DNA of 64,000 nucleotides from Orthonyx spaldingii. Lineage: Eukaryota > Chordata > Aves > Passeriformes > Orthonychidae. The stretch is from NCBI GenBank assembly GCA_013397795.1, contig VZTJ01000539.1, forward strand, positions 207,217 to 271,216, given 5' to 3'. A model generated the notes under the pieces. It had not been told where the DNA came from. It saw nothing but the letters and a program-made list of their open reading frames with translations, and ran no database searches. Positions 36,561-48,479 of the stretch are shown here, one piece after another (position 1 is the stretch's first letter; each line of letters begins with the position of its first letter). Position numbers and translations under genes: made by a program.

Positions 36561-39424
36561 AATTAATGAGTTCTGTGTTTATTCTTGTAAATTAATACAG
36601 TTTCTAATAAATCAAAAGAGAATATGCACTTCTCTGTGTTGGCCTGCCTATTACCTCAGTGGGAATAATTAACATCTTGTGACAGAGAAGTCATATGTCA
36701 AATCTGAGAACTTATTGCCAGCCTAGTGAAAATGATGTTGCTAGTGACCTATATCATGACCTTATTGATGCAGTTAAGTTCATTCATTCAAGATGTTCAA
36801 ATCAAGTCTTGTCACTTCACAGACTTCCCTGTTCTGCAGGAAAGGAATAATATTAATGTATCTAAAATAAAAATTAAAAATCAGAGGTAGCTAATGGAAT
36901 AAACGTCAATATGTAATACCTTTTGAAGTCTGTATAGTTATTACTCTTCTTCTTTTCCCCCATTTTTAAAAAAAGAATAACCAAACAATTTGTATTCTTT
37001 AGGTTTTTCTGCTATAATTGAAGCTAGGTTAAGCCATTTTCATCTGAAGAAAAAAAAAATCATGTTTAAGGTGTGTTACCAGTATTTCTCAGTGGGTAGC
37101 ACAAGTTTCTTGTACCCAACTCCTTCCTTTTCAAGGAATGTCACTAGGTTGCTTTCAAGTCTTAACCATTCAGCTGATTATCTTGCCAAAGAAAATCACA
37201 AAAATTGTGTGCTTTGGGTCAAAGAAAAATGAGAAGAAAGTATTCTGTTGTGACTTCATTGTTCCCCTAGTTTCATTAGTATTGAAAATTCTACTGAATT
37301 AGGTGAAGCATTTAAACATTTTTTGATAGAAGTAAAAGGTGTAGGAATCTGTAAATTCACTGAAGAAACCTTTGGTTGTCCTGGTTGAATTTTGCCCTTT
37401 GCTAATTCTTGTGTTAGTCCTAATTCTGGTATTGCAGGGCACTGGTGATAGGAGATGATGGACTCTTTCCTCTTTAGATGTGAGGTTAATGAGCAAATAT
37501 TCTGAGTTTTGTCATACAAGAGGAAGCTGTGCACAAGTACAAGTGAGTAGGTTTCTGGTTAGATATTGCATGTTGTATTAACGTGATCCAAACCTGAAAG
37601 AAATGGAAGTTTCAGGCTCCTGTGAAATAAGACAAAGGTCTTAATGGGGAAAAAAAGGCCCAAAAACATCTTCAGTGGTAGTCAGCAGAGTAGTTAGTCA
37701 TGCTCAGTAAATACTCATGTGGGTAACTTTGCATCTCTAGATGTAGACAAAAGTGCCTTTGCTTGAAGTTGCCTGGGAGCAACTTGTGCAAAGTGTACGG
37801 GGAGCCTCCTGTTGCATAAAGCCATTTTTGACAAGTCTCAATGCCACTAGATTAATATGCATAGTACTGTCTGTTTTCAAATTGCAGATATTTTGCCTTC
37901 TTTTTTTTTAGCTACTGCTGACTTTAAAAAAAAAGAAAATTAAATGTAAGGGAAGCCTAAGAGGGTGACCTGATTGTGCTTGGTGTGTCATGCCTGCCAG
38001 AGTTTGAACGTGGTCTCATACTGCAGCTATGAGGTAAGGATGGTGTTAGTTTAATATGTTTGTGTACCAACTGAAAAAAAGGTTGCTTTTAGTAACAACT
38101 TTGTAACATATTTAAATGCTTATCACAGTACACAGGACTGGAAAAGCACTGCTAATAATTTGAACTGTACTGTTTACTTTGTGTTGGTGCCCCCAAGGCT
38201 GGAAAGGTGCAATTGCTTGTATTCACTCAACTGCCATGACCAACTGTGCCCACTGTAGTTGATGGAAAACTGAGCAAGAAAAGGCCACAGTGAAAGAGCC
38301 TGAGCATTAAATAGTGGATGATGTTTCTATAAGGGCTTTATGAGTTACATTCCTGTGATCTCTGCTAATTTTGTAGTTGGAGCTAAAGTACTAATTACCA
38401 TTTTCTTTTTTCGTCCTCACTTTGATGCCTTGACTTTTCTTAAAGTTGGGCTCACACTACTGTACTTGCTGAGCTTTCTAAAAGTTTTCCTTATGAAAAA
38501 TACTTCACTTTACAGTGATGCACATGCAGAAAGCGTTTTATTGGTGCTGTATTTCTGCTTGCAAAAAAGTCATCAACTATTGCTTTGTGCAATTAATGGC
38601 AGCAGGCCATATTCCAATCTCAGTTACACCAGCTGAAATCTAGAGTAGTGCTACTGAAACCTGTAAATCTTCTTTTTCAGTTATACAGCTGATAACTGGG
38701 AATTTTTAGTGTAATATGTTGGTATTTGTATTATCATAATTTCTTAAGTATCTGCAATCTGTCTCTCCTTCTGTTTTTGTGGATGGAATCAAGTGTATTC
38801 TCATTTTTTTCTGACTTCTCTTTCAAAAGTCTTTTTTAAAGTGGCATTGTTACACTCATTACCATGGACATCCATTGACTTCTCTGTCTTTGAAGACTTA
38901 ATTTCTTCATATAAAACAAATACAGTCTGTTGGGTATCATCAGCTGGGCCCTACAAGCACCAGGCTGCAATTAGATCATGATCAAATATCCTAAAGCAGG
39001 TGGATTGTGGCCTGGATTCTTAGAAGTGGAAGTCTGCCAGCTTTCATCCTTCAGGTCTCTTCCCAGCTATTTTTGGGATGCAGAAATAATTGGAAAGACT
39101 CTTTAGAGAACCCTTTCCTTTTCAGAGAACCTTCTCTTAAAGATACCACTACAAATATCTTTTAAAGAATGTCTCACAGTTGTCCTTTGACTGACACACA
39201 GACCATGCAACCTAATTGTTGTTCTCCGGATCCTACTACAGGACAAAGTGACATTCTTTGCTGGGAAAGCATATAACACCATGGGCTAAGTTTCTTTGGG
39301 AATCAGAAATAAGTGTTCCTACTGTGGGACTTGATTAGGTTTTATCTGACAATGGTGAATTTTTATTTTTTTTTTGAAATCTGCATGCTGTTAGCAAACC
39401 ATCAGATTTATGATGGTTCTTGAA
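36561..39424. other. Unique DNA, no gene recognised
   Basis: No confident feature. Contains A/T-rich homopolymer patches near 36965, 37050 and 37920. A short piece near 37990-38035 faintly resembles an ancient repeat core but not enough to call. Confidence 0.5.
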
Positions 39425-39535
39425 TTGCTTAACCTGGCCCTAGAATGAGTCAAGATCCCATGTGGAAGTCCTATTGACATTAAGGATCTCCTTCAGTGGC
39501 CCTATATTCTCTTGAATCAGGCCCCAAGTGTTTTA
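39425..39535. repeat. Possible ancient amniote interspersed repeat
   Basis: Blocks such as AAGTCCTATTGACATTAAGG (about 39467) and GAATCAGGCCCCAAGTG (about 39514) resemble the 'agtcccattgacttcaatggg ... gcaggatcaggccc' core of an old repeat widespread in reptiles and birds. The identification is weak and from memory. Confidence 0.3.
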
Positions 39536-39539
39536 TTCA

Positions 39540-39625
39540 AAGTCACTAACTGAGCATAAAGCAGAACTCAGAACCTGTGACATCTAATTGTCCTGTACTC
39601 TTCTTTAACTGCAATACCACTGTTA
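39540..39625. repeat. Ancient L3-like repeat tail
   Basis: The order GCAGAACTCAGAACCTG, then 'gacatctaattgtcctgtactctt', then 'aactgcaataccac' fits the conserved L3/CR1-type tail ('gcagagctgggaatagaaccc ... cctgactcccagtcctgtgctct ... aaccactagaccac'). It directly follows the other possible ancient repeat, so both may belong to one old insertion. Confidence 0.4.
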
Positions 39626-40675
39626 GGCATAATTCCTCTTCACTTCTTCATAACAACTCATAACCACTAGTTTTCTAGTTTAAGTCCCTGGAAAATAATG
39701 TGGAAGAAGAAATCCCTGCCTTTCTTTTTCTTCCCCATTCTTATAGATTTCACAGTATTACGTCTGCTTTTCAATATGTGAAAATGAAGTATCTGACAAT
39801 TTCATGTAAGTTTTTGTTCAATCATTGCTTTTTCTTCGTCCTTCAGCTAGTGTGTTTTGTGCAAATCCTATGTACCTTCTAGGCTGAGAAAAAAACTTTA
39901 GTCACTTCAAGAGTGAAGAACTAGCATTTCCTGACTGAAAAAGACAACTTCTGCAGTTTCAATTAAAGGAATTACTGGGATTAGGAAGACAAAGGCCCAC
40001 TTCTGAAATCAGCTTTAGCAGCATTTATGAGGATCAAGTGATCACTTCAAGTTTCTCATTCTTTTCTAACTGGCTGCTTCTCATGCGCTGAAAACGTTGT
40101 GCTGTGTTTGTACTGAGAATGGAAAAACACATTCAGGCTATAGACGGTTGATGAAATGAACCTGATTGACCATATAGCTGGAGAAATGTATGTGTGTCTT
40201 TTATCCTTTGCAGCTGCATACAATGGTGTTCTCTGAATTTGTGTGAGTTTAAAATTCACTTTTGTTATTTTTAAAGGTAATTCGATACAGGGAATAACTT
40301 TGATTTCAGAGCCAAGGCAGCTCTTCCAGTACCTGCATCTTTTGTTAGAACAGCTAGTTTTACTCAGATTAGCAGTCTGCATCATTCTGGTAGATACTAA
40401 GTTAAAGTAGCAAGTCTGTCTGGTTGGCACAGGAGACAGGGGAAATTGATTTCTCAGGCTATGAACCGATTCCTGTAAGACCAGCTCACATCTTTACTGT
40501 GTTAGGAAGCTCTAATGCTGACCTGCATCTTGCATGTGCTTGCCCCTTCAGCACCATGCTACCTAATCCTCCTAGAAACAGGTTGTATATATGGGATTTA
40601 AAAATGATGGCAGATAGGTCTGTTAAGGCTTGCAGCTGTGACAAGACTGAACATGTATAAGAAATAATAATGAAA
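39626..40675. other. Unique DNA, no gene recognised
   Basis: No exon or repeat recognised. A 124-codon minus frame at 40056-40430 has no known domain. Confidence 0.55.
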
Positions 40676-40735
40676 AAACCCCAAAGCAAACCACCCCCCA
40701 GTAACAAAAAAACTCCACAGCAACAAAAAAGCAGC
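40676..40735. repeat. A/C-rich low-complexity tract
   Basis: Plus-strand A and C runs (AAAAAACCCC, CCACCCCCCAG, AACAAAAAAAC and similar) with few G or T. It is the same composition class as the tracts at 0.3, 29.5, 42.2 and 63.7 kb. Confidence 0.6.
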
Positions 40736-41689
40736 ACCTCATTTTGGTTATGCAGGATGTTATTTACCATCTGGAGATCTTATGTCAAGCAAGGAGTTAG
40801 ACTGCCCAGTTTCTAGCTTATTGTCTTGCTGCAGTTTAAGATGTTCCCCTGTCCATCTGCCCGCCCCATTTCCCTTCTTAAAGGTTGCTGCTTCTAGAGC
40901 AGATTTGGCAGGCTGTCACATATACCTGCTTGTTATCTGTTCCATTAGACAATTGATACAACTAAATTCAAGCACCGTGTTTGGGCTAAGACAGCAAATG
41001 CTAAAAGGAGTTGGCTGAGATATGGGCCTCTGCTCTCCACTGCTGACAGTTGTTCAGGACTGGTGAGGGGCCGGGTGGGCAGCAGCCTGTGAACCTGGAG
41101 CAACCAGTGCCAGGGTGAGTGCAGCTGGAGCTGGGCATGAGCACAGCTTTATGTGGCTTTGGGACACGGTGAGATCACAGGGCAGCAGTCAGACCCCTTA
41201 GACCTACTCAGAGGTGAAGCTGAGTAATCCTCAGGTATTTGCTGTCTTGCCATTAGTGTCACATTCACTGTTGTTGTGCCCTAATGTGTTCCTAATTCAC
41301 ACCTCTCACTGGCTTGACATTGACCAGGCTGCCACATTTTCTGTCACTGCCTTCCCTTCAGGAAAAGATTGTGCATGCTGTTTGTAAGATTATAGTAGGA
41401 AAGGAAAAATATGTTTTCTTATCCATATAAGAAAAGTTATTGATGCAAACAATGATTTAATGTAAGGTCTTAAGACAGTGTTTTAAGAGGGGAAGGCAGA
41501 TTTGTAAGCTAGGAAATGCTAAAGCTTTCAGAAAAGGGGTCACATGCACACTCCCCATGCACATATTTATGTGTTTGTCAAGCTGGAGTTGTCCTCATTC
41601 TTGTATTAATATTCCTGTGTGTGGTTACAAGAGTAAAAGTACAAGAGTAAAAATGCTTTTTTTTAAATAGTGATTTGCAACCCTGAGAC
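40736..41689. other. Unique DNA, slightly GC-rich centre, no gene recognised
   Basis: A locally GC-richer patch at about 41030-41170 (including GGGGCCGGGTGGG near 41066) was checked as a possible promoter or exon. It has too few CpGs for an island and no long frame. Otherwise nothing seen. Confidence 0.5.
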
Positions 41690-42000
41690 CTCTTAAGCTG
41701 CAGGTTGATGGATCTTAATTTAGTGACACTAACATGGCACTCCCAGAGAAACGTGTTGTGTAATGCTTTAATCATTAATTACCATCATTCATCATGCAGC
41801 CTTCCTTTTAATGTCCATTAGCATCATATGCCACTCACGAATGCTTGTAAGTGTATAAATACGCTGGTAATCCTGCTGAGTAGGTTTACATTAACTGTAA
41901 ATTATCTTTTTGACCAGTTGGTTGGCCTTCCTGGCTGATGGAGTCATCTTATTTGTAGTATTAGCAATGAGTCTGGGAAATGAGATACACAGAAAATACG
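41690..42000. promoter_or_regulatory. Candidate conserved non-coding element
   Basis: Contains a dense set of homeodomain-like cores, for example TTAATTTAGTGACAC near 41716 and CATTAATTAC at 41774-41783, plus retained CpGs (CACTCACGAATGC near 41832, AATACGCTGG near 41860). No repeat and no protein frame. It is one of the strongest-looking conserved-element candidates by texture. Confidence 0.4.
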
Positions 42001-42394
42001 TGCAGGTTTGTCTTAAAAGCTAGGACCAGCTGCTGCGTGGGGATATGTTGCGAAGTGTTAGCTCAGTTGTGCCAGCATGCATCAACATCTTTTGAGACAA
42101 AAACCTACCGTCTGTGATCCACATGGCAACAATCTTGTCGAGATTGCCTAACACTTCCCAGTTTGACTTAGTTTAAGCCAGTCCATTTAACATCCCCAAA
42201 CTGTTTTTTAAAAAACCAAAACAAATGTAAGTGTAGACAAACTGTTTGGAAAAACACCCCAAACCAACAAAACACTAAGCAACAAATGAAAATAGGTAGA
42301 TGCAAAGTAGCACGAGGGGCTCTTTCCCACAGTAGCTTGTGAAAGTCAAACAAGCATGTGCCCATGCCCATTCTTTTGTCATTTTCCTTGTATA
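42001..42394. other. Spacer with A/C-rich stretch
   Basis: Between two candidate conserved blocks. It contains an A/C-rich stretch at about 42205-42290 (AAAAAACCAAAAC and AACACCCCAAACC-like) interrupted by unique sequence. No gene seen. Confidence 0.5.
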
Positions 42395-42545
42395 AGCATT
42401 AAACGGGCACACTCCATCTCCAGGAGCATATAATGTGGCTTTAGAAACAACGTTGTGTCCTGTATTGCTGCATTAATGATTCATGTGAAACATGCAAATC
42501 AAAATATACCACTTGACTACGGGTCATTAGGGAGCAGTTGAGAGA
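42395..42545. promoter_or_regulatory. Candidate conserved non-coding element with POU octamer
   Basis: A short block with ATTAAACGGGC near 42401, AACAACGTTGTG near 42447, CATTAATGAT at 42471-42480 and a perfect ATGCAAAT octamer at 42492-42499. CpGs are retained. The close pairing of a homeodomain-like site and an octamer is typical of developmental enhancers, but conservation has not been tested. Confidence 0.38.
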
Positions 42546-42920
42546 ACCATGACAAACAAAGTATCAATTTTTTTTTGTACATATGAAACATTTGGTGTGA
42601 AATGTTGATCACTTCCTACTGACAACGAACTCCTCTTGAATTAGCTGATGTGATTTTTGTCATGCAGTTCAAAACTGGACAGCCTTAAGAGATAATCTCC
42701 CACTACAGTAGTGCTTTTCACGTGGTCATGCAAGATGCATTTGCTGGTTGGAACTGAATTTGACAGCTCACCAGGTAGCAGGAAACTTTCAACACTGTGC
42801 TCACTCTGTTATCCTTGTTGGTTAGATGGAGCACATATTTGCTTGCTTCAGAATCTGTTGTGGGATGCAGCTAACCACCAAAGGCTAGATCCTGATTTCT
42901 CATATGAATGCACAATGCTT

Positions 42921-42944
42921 TTATAAGAAGTGAACTTCTTATAA
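42921..42944. repeat. Perfect inverted repeat, 11-base arms, 2-base spacer
   Basis: TTATAAGAAGT at 42921-42931 is followed by GA and then its reverse complement ACTTCTTATAA at 42934-42944. As RNA, the 2-base spacer would force opening of the inner pair, so it is better described as a near-palindrome in DNA than as a stable hairpin. Confidence 0.85.
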
Positions 42945-45333
42945 GAAGACAAACTGACATGTTGTCACCACCACTCACAAATATTTGAGCAGTGTGATGT
43001 TTTGCTTACATGCTGGGCATCAAGGTTTACATAAAACTCCGGTAACTAGGGGTCTATGTCTCTCAGCTAGTGTCAAATCCTGGTCATGCTGAAGCTCATC
43101 ACAGGACTTAGAGGGAAGAACTGTGTGACAATATCGACTCCATTGAATAAGGTTTGTGAGTTTATTAGAAATTCAAAAGTTTCATCAGCTAGGTTCTCAT
43201 TTCTTAGCAAATCTCTTTGTGTTTGCAGAGCCCTTTTTTTAACGTGGATAACATGAGAAGCAGGGTCATTCATATTTGACTCCCGAGGCACCTGTATCGT
43301 GGCCTGCTTGAAAGGAATTTTTTTGCTCAGATCAACTCATCAGAGATCTGAGTCCAACCCCACCATTATTTCTGTGCTCTCTGGTTTTTTTTCTGTGATC
43401 TGATACTGCAGGTAAGTGCTGGGGAAGGGAGAACTACTCTTTCACCAGGTGCAGAGAGGAGGTTGTGCAAACTTTTACTGCCAGAGCAGAAAACTTGTAT
43501 CTCCTCTGTCATTGATATGGCAACTGTTACTATCATTAGATTCGCTGACAGGAGGGGAACACACACACAGGCTTTTTTATTTTTTCCCTTCGGTGCAGAA
43601 CAACCCCTGCTGTCTTCACAGAAGGCAGCAGTTTGTTGGAGGTAGGAATGCTAATTTGTTGTTTTCAGCACAAGTGGGGCACAGGAAAAGACACGTTCTC
43701 CCTGAGCAGCTTTGTTTGTTCTGGGATTTCTGCCACCTGTCATGGTATGTCCCCACTGTTGTAGATCCCCCGTCTGTCACACCCTCATTGTATGCGGAAT
43801 CTAGAGCTGCAGCGGACATGGCCATGACAGAACTGATTTTTTTCTTAGAAGGGTCTTGTGCAGTCTGTTGAATTGGTGACTTCCTGCTCACCACCACTGA
43901 TGGTATAAACCCACTCCCTTCCTTGTAGTTATGCTACACTGAGCCTGGTAAGGAAATTGTTTTCCTTGCTATGGACTATGGAGACTTCCAGTTCAACCAA
44001 ATGCACAGTGCCAAGGAGTCCAACCACAGTCCCAGGAGCTGTGTTAATTACTCATTTAATTCAGGGATAGAAAGGTCCAACAATGAATTATGATGTATTC
44101 AAATTCTAGTTTTCCAGTTGAAAACATAAGTGGGACCATGGGACTGTATCAACAATTACGTTAAGAAAGGAAAAAAACCTGGAGTGCTCAACAGATGTCC
44201 TGACTATCCCCTTTTGGGAGAGAGCAATCCTTCCGCTTCTCTTCAGCAGGCTCTGACTATTTGTTCATGCCTCTCTGGGGGCTTATTTAGTGGTTCTGGA
44301 AATATTTTAAAAGACATTTAAAAGGAGTTGACAAATGTTTGACCTGTTTCAGTGTCCATGAGCTGAGTTAAATTATGATGGTATCCTTTACGTTCAACCC
44401 AGAGGCCTGCAGTTGAAAGCTGGAGAAGACTGCAGGAATGTTAAACCCATTTCAGTGACAGTATCCAACATATGGTTTATCTGGTTGAAGCATAGGAGTG
44501 AAGAAGTAGTGGAGTTAGGTGAAAGGTTTGGGTATGACCAAACCTTTCCAATAAATATGCTATAGCTGCCCCTGGACTCCTGCTGTTCCAAATGTCATCT
44601 TCCAGCCACCTGAATCTCTCTGCTTGCAGAGTTTCCAGAAGGGAAGAGAGACACTATCTCTGCATATAGGGGGAAAAATATGATGCTACTGCATCAGGGA
44701 CTCTTGCTTCTTAGGAGTATATATGTTGAATAGAAACCCAACCAAAATTGGTTACTGATTAGGCTGGGGTGTTTGATGTACTTTTCCCTTGGCATTCTTG
44801 GTGGAAATCTCTCTTATTTGTGGCACTATATCTAACTAGTGCCAAACTCCCTTGTCTTGCCTGGCAGATTTGTTTATCTACCTCTGGACCTGTTCATCTC
44901 ACTGCTCCTAGACCATCTTTGGGTCTGTGTTATGCTGGCTCTTTACATTATTTTGTTTTTCCCTCCTCTTCTTAGCTATTCTGCTAGGCACCATTATCTA
45001 CATGTATGTACCTCTGCATCCAAAACCTCTGTTCTTTCTTCAGCGTATTGTCTGCTCTATTTTGACTTCATCTCTTGATTTCTCTAGCCCAGAATGTTCC
45101 TGAGCCTATGTCTCCTATTTTCTTTCTATTTTCACATGTAACTTCTCTCCAGTTGTAGCCACCTTTCAGTGGCAAAATCAGGGGCATCATGAATAGTGGG
45201 AAGAAGGTCTCACTTGAGTTGGTGGATTTCCACAGGAGAATGTCAGCAGTTTGCACAGTGAGTCACCATCCCTGTCCACTGAGGTTTCTTATCTATTTAA
45301 CTGTAATTTACTGGGGGAAAAAAAAATCTAGTA

Positions 45334-45373
45334 TATAGTTAAATTAAGCTTAATTTATATAGTTAAATTAAGC
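45334..45373 (+). repeat. Short tandem duplication, 24-base period
   Basis: The 16-mer TATAGTTAAATTAAGC occurs at 45334-45349 and again at 45358-45373, giving a 24-base period and 1.7 copies. It probably arose by replication slippage. Confidence 0.8.
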
Positions 45374-46859
45374 CTGCTTTGTCTTTATTTGCCTTAGTTT
45401 ATCAATTTCTTCTATGTAAGTGGAAGAATGAATATTGTGTTAGTCAAAGCCTGAGACAAGCTGCAGTTGCTCCTTACAGGAATCCAAGTTAAACTTGTTC
45501 AAATATGACTACCTGCAGTTAATGTCATAAAATTATGCTTAAACATCTAAGTCTCCTGATTTTTTGGAAGATTTGAGCAGTTGCAACTCCAGGTGCAGGA
45601 GAAGCGTTATGAAATCATCTCAGGAAATCAAGGCACTTTTATTTAGGCCTCAAAGTAAGAACTGGGTTTTTTATATTTTACACTTCCAGGTTTTGTGACT
45701 GTTTCCTGCTGTATGGAGGTTTCAATCTGTGTTAATATGGGAAAAAAAGTCACCTCTCGCCACCATCCTCTGTCCTCCTCAGAACAAAACCATAGAATAC
45801 TTGCCATGTCTGAACTATCTCAGTGTATTGTTTAACTTCTTTATTTGCTCCCAGCAAGGAGAACTGTGACTGAAAAAAGTTAAATGCTGCAAGATCAACT
45901 TCTGCACTAGGCTGCTAATAAATCAGTGTCTAAATTTCATGTTGTTTAGGAGAGGATCAGAAGATTAGTATCTGTGACTGACCTAAACTCTGAACTTTTC
46001 AGATATGCCCTCAAAATTAAAAGTTCCCTTTACCTCTTGGAGGCATTGAGCAGTAGCTTTTCTGAGATGTGCACTTTTCCTCCCTACTACTTGAAGCACA
46101 GCGTTCTAATGTGAAAAATATTTTTGTCTTTTTTTCTTCCCCCCACTGCTTCAGCTGTAACAACACTGGATGTTTGCTTGGCTTGGGTGGGAAGGTGGAA
46201 AATTCTTCCAAAATTTAGAAACAGAGAGCTTTCTGATGTGTGCAGTAATCTTAAGGCAGTAAATTCTTTTTATTTGATTTTAAATGCATAATTTAGTATA
46301 CAATATAAAAATGTATCCAAGGGGGAAATGAATTTTTTTTAATAACATGCTTCCCAAGGCGAGTGGCAAAACATGTGTGTTGATGGGAAAGGGAGGGGAT
46401 AAATTTATATCCTCAAGGCATGACTTGTGGTTTTGAATAAAATTGAGATTGGTGCTGCTGTTGGCTTAGTTTCTTCTGGGCAGAGATGGGTTATGCTGTT
46501 CACTGGGAATTCAAACACAGGCAAATTGGGTTCACTTACAAGACTTTGATGATGCAGGGGCTTACTCCACAGTTCACACTACAGATGTTATTGACTTCTC
46601 TGCAGCCCAGAAAGAAAATTTGTAGACTGGAGATAATTTTTTAAAGGTCAAGAAAATTTTGTTGTCCTTTTGCCACCCTTGTGCATGTGAGCCACCCCTC
46701 TAGCACCAGTGAGGTTCACTGCACAATTAGGGGTCATATAAGGGTGACAGTTATTTAGTTTTCAGTCTGTTGCTAAACAAACAGTGTTTCTTAGACCCTG
46801 ATTCATATGACAGTGATAATCACTTTTCTTCACCATTAAACAGCTTCACTAAGAATAAA

Positions 46860-47215
46860 GAAAATAAGTATTAATTTGAAATTGTGCCTGTATATCTTTC
46901 TTTGGGGATTGAATTGTTTGTATTCTATCTGGCTGACCGCAAGAGGTTTAAAGAGAGTGTGTTTATTTTCTCACACTTTGAGTCAATTAAAACATATGAT
47001 TACGAGTGTTTGCTTTTATTTTTATGATACAGTTTTTAACTCATGATACAAACTGGGATAATCACATTGATTTCAATTTAGGATTTATTTATGCTCATTT
47101 AATCTGAATCAGCAAATGGAGTCTTAATTTGAAAGCAAGTTTGTAATACTTTTGACCTGCATGTCTTCCGTTCACAATGGATTAAAAAGAAGTCCACAAA
47201 ATAGCCATGGTTGCC
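46860..47215. promoter_or_regulatory. Candidate conserved non-coding element
   Basis: AT-rich block with CTGACCGCAAGAGG near 46932, GATTACGAG near 46998, several ATTA/TAAT cores (for example 46985-46990 and 47121-47126) and no repeat or coding frame. The T/A composition is less skewed than in the flanking low-complexity DNA. Inferred from texture only. Confidence 0.33.
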
Positions 47216-47389
47216 TGAACTTAAAATATGAAATCTAGACCTGTCTAGAAAGTGTATGTGCTTTCTTCTAGTGTCATTCCTTTTTTTTTGCTTTTCTGAG
47301 TGTTTCTATGCCATATAGTTAATTCACCTTTTAATGAAATAAGCATAATTTTAAAACTCATTGTTTGTATTTATGAAACAAAAAAGAAC

Positions 47390-47445
47390 TTCAGTTACTT
47401 TATCTCTCTTGCGCACGTAAGAGAGAGAAGAATTCAGTAACTGAA
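47390..47445. ncRNA. Hairpin-forming sequence, possible pre-miRNA-like stem
   Basis: The outer arms TTCAGTTACT (47390-47399) and AGTAACTGAA (47436-47445) are perfect reverse complements. The inner arms TCTCTCTT (47403-47410) and AAGAGAGA (47419-47426) also pair perfectly around an 8-base loop, GCGCACGT. The two stems are separated by an asymmetric internal loop (3 bases on one side, 9 on the other). A 56-base stem-loop can therefore form on either strand. The length is at the short end for an animal pre-miRNA and the internal loop is large, so a chance or other structural role is equally possible. No known miRNA seed is claimed. Confidence 0.35.
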
Positions 47446-48479
47446 ATTGGCTTCCACAGTGCAGTGTATCTTAAATCCAGACCAGCTTGCAGTTCTGGAG
47501 AGGTTGGCAATCTGTAACACATCTTCGTCTGCTGTCTCCAGCACACACTGGAGTCAGGGAAAATTGCAGTCTGTATGGATTTGCTTGGAACAGAATTGTA
47601 TAATGGGATGGTTCTTTCTAAAATGAGTTAAATACAGCTGCTTCTGGCATTATTGGTCGGCGTCAGAATGCAAAATGTAACATATAATGAACAAATGATG
47701 AAGATAAGGCCCACCTCCAGGGAAATGTGGCTGGGGAACTAGTGGAACCATGCCTGGTGTAAAGGTGATTTCCCCAGTGGTTAAAGCCCACACAGAGGCA
47801 CAGGAAGAATGAGCTGTGAGTCATGCTGCCTTCTAGCTACTCTAGCCTGCTAAATGGTCTCAAAGGAGGCCACTGCAACTGGCCAAAGACCTGGCATTAC
47901 CTGGGGGACTCCAGCTTGCTTTAGGGACAGCTGCAGTCAGGTGAGGTGCTGGGCAGGTGGAGCTGCCTCCTCCCCTCCAGCTGTCTTTGGCTGGTGTCAA
48001 ACCCAGCACACCAGCATGGGATTTGCAGCCAGCCTGCCCTTCCTTAGCTTCCTGCATTCTATGTCATGAGTGAAGTGAATTAATCCATGGACTGAAGTTC
48101 TGTAATGTTAGATCTAACTATTGATCCACCTGTGAAACACAGGTAAGGTTTTAGTTCTCCCCTTTTGCATTATTGCGCTTTCTTACGGATTTTGCAATAT
48201 TGCTGCAGTGGTATTACAGACCAAATGCCAGATGTGCAACTTCAAACTGTGGTGCCTGGGTAGCCTGATATTTCTAATACCAACTTGTATGAATTACATG
48301 AAATAAGGATTAAGTTGTCTGCTGTTTTCATTAGTTTGTGAAATGGCTCTTTTCCAACCAGTTCTTCTTTCTAAAATAACATATAAAAGGTGGTTTGGGC
48401 CTAATCCTGTCTGTACAGGGCTCTCTGAGCTTTCAAAGTCAGCTGTAGCAGGTGAGGGGAAAGCAGAGCCTTGTAAAAC
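47446..48479. other. Unique DNA, moderately GC-rich at 47.7-48.06 kb
   Basis: The 47700-48060 part is GC-richer than its surroundings. It has opposing open frames (47854-48069 plus, 47860-48057 minus) that cancel each other as coding evidence. No repeat recognised. Confidence 0.5.

Larger units (their letters stand above)
42546..46859. other. Unique DNA, no gene recognised
   Basis: Open frames up to 151 codons (43416-43871 on plus) have matching frames on the other strand (43616-43897) and no domain. A scrap at 43317-43362 resembles a CR1 3' end too weakly to call. The small inverted repeat and tandem duplication within this interval are listed separately. Confidence 0.5.

Noticed and set aside
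41030..41170. Possible CpG island or promoter in a GC-richer patch
   Set aside because: Too short and too few CpGs, with no TATA or initiator arrangement and no downstream exon.
43317..43362. Short CR1-like 3' end (GAGATCTGAGTCCAACCCC part)
   Set aside because: Only about 20 bases fit and the flanks do not continue as CR1.
43416..43871. 151-codon plus frame
   Set aside because: No domain, an opposing minus frame of 93 codons over much of it, and no conserved-looking texture.
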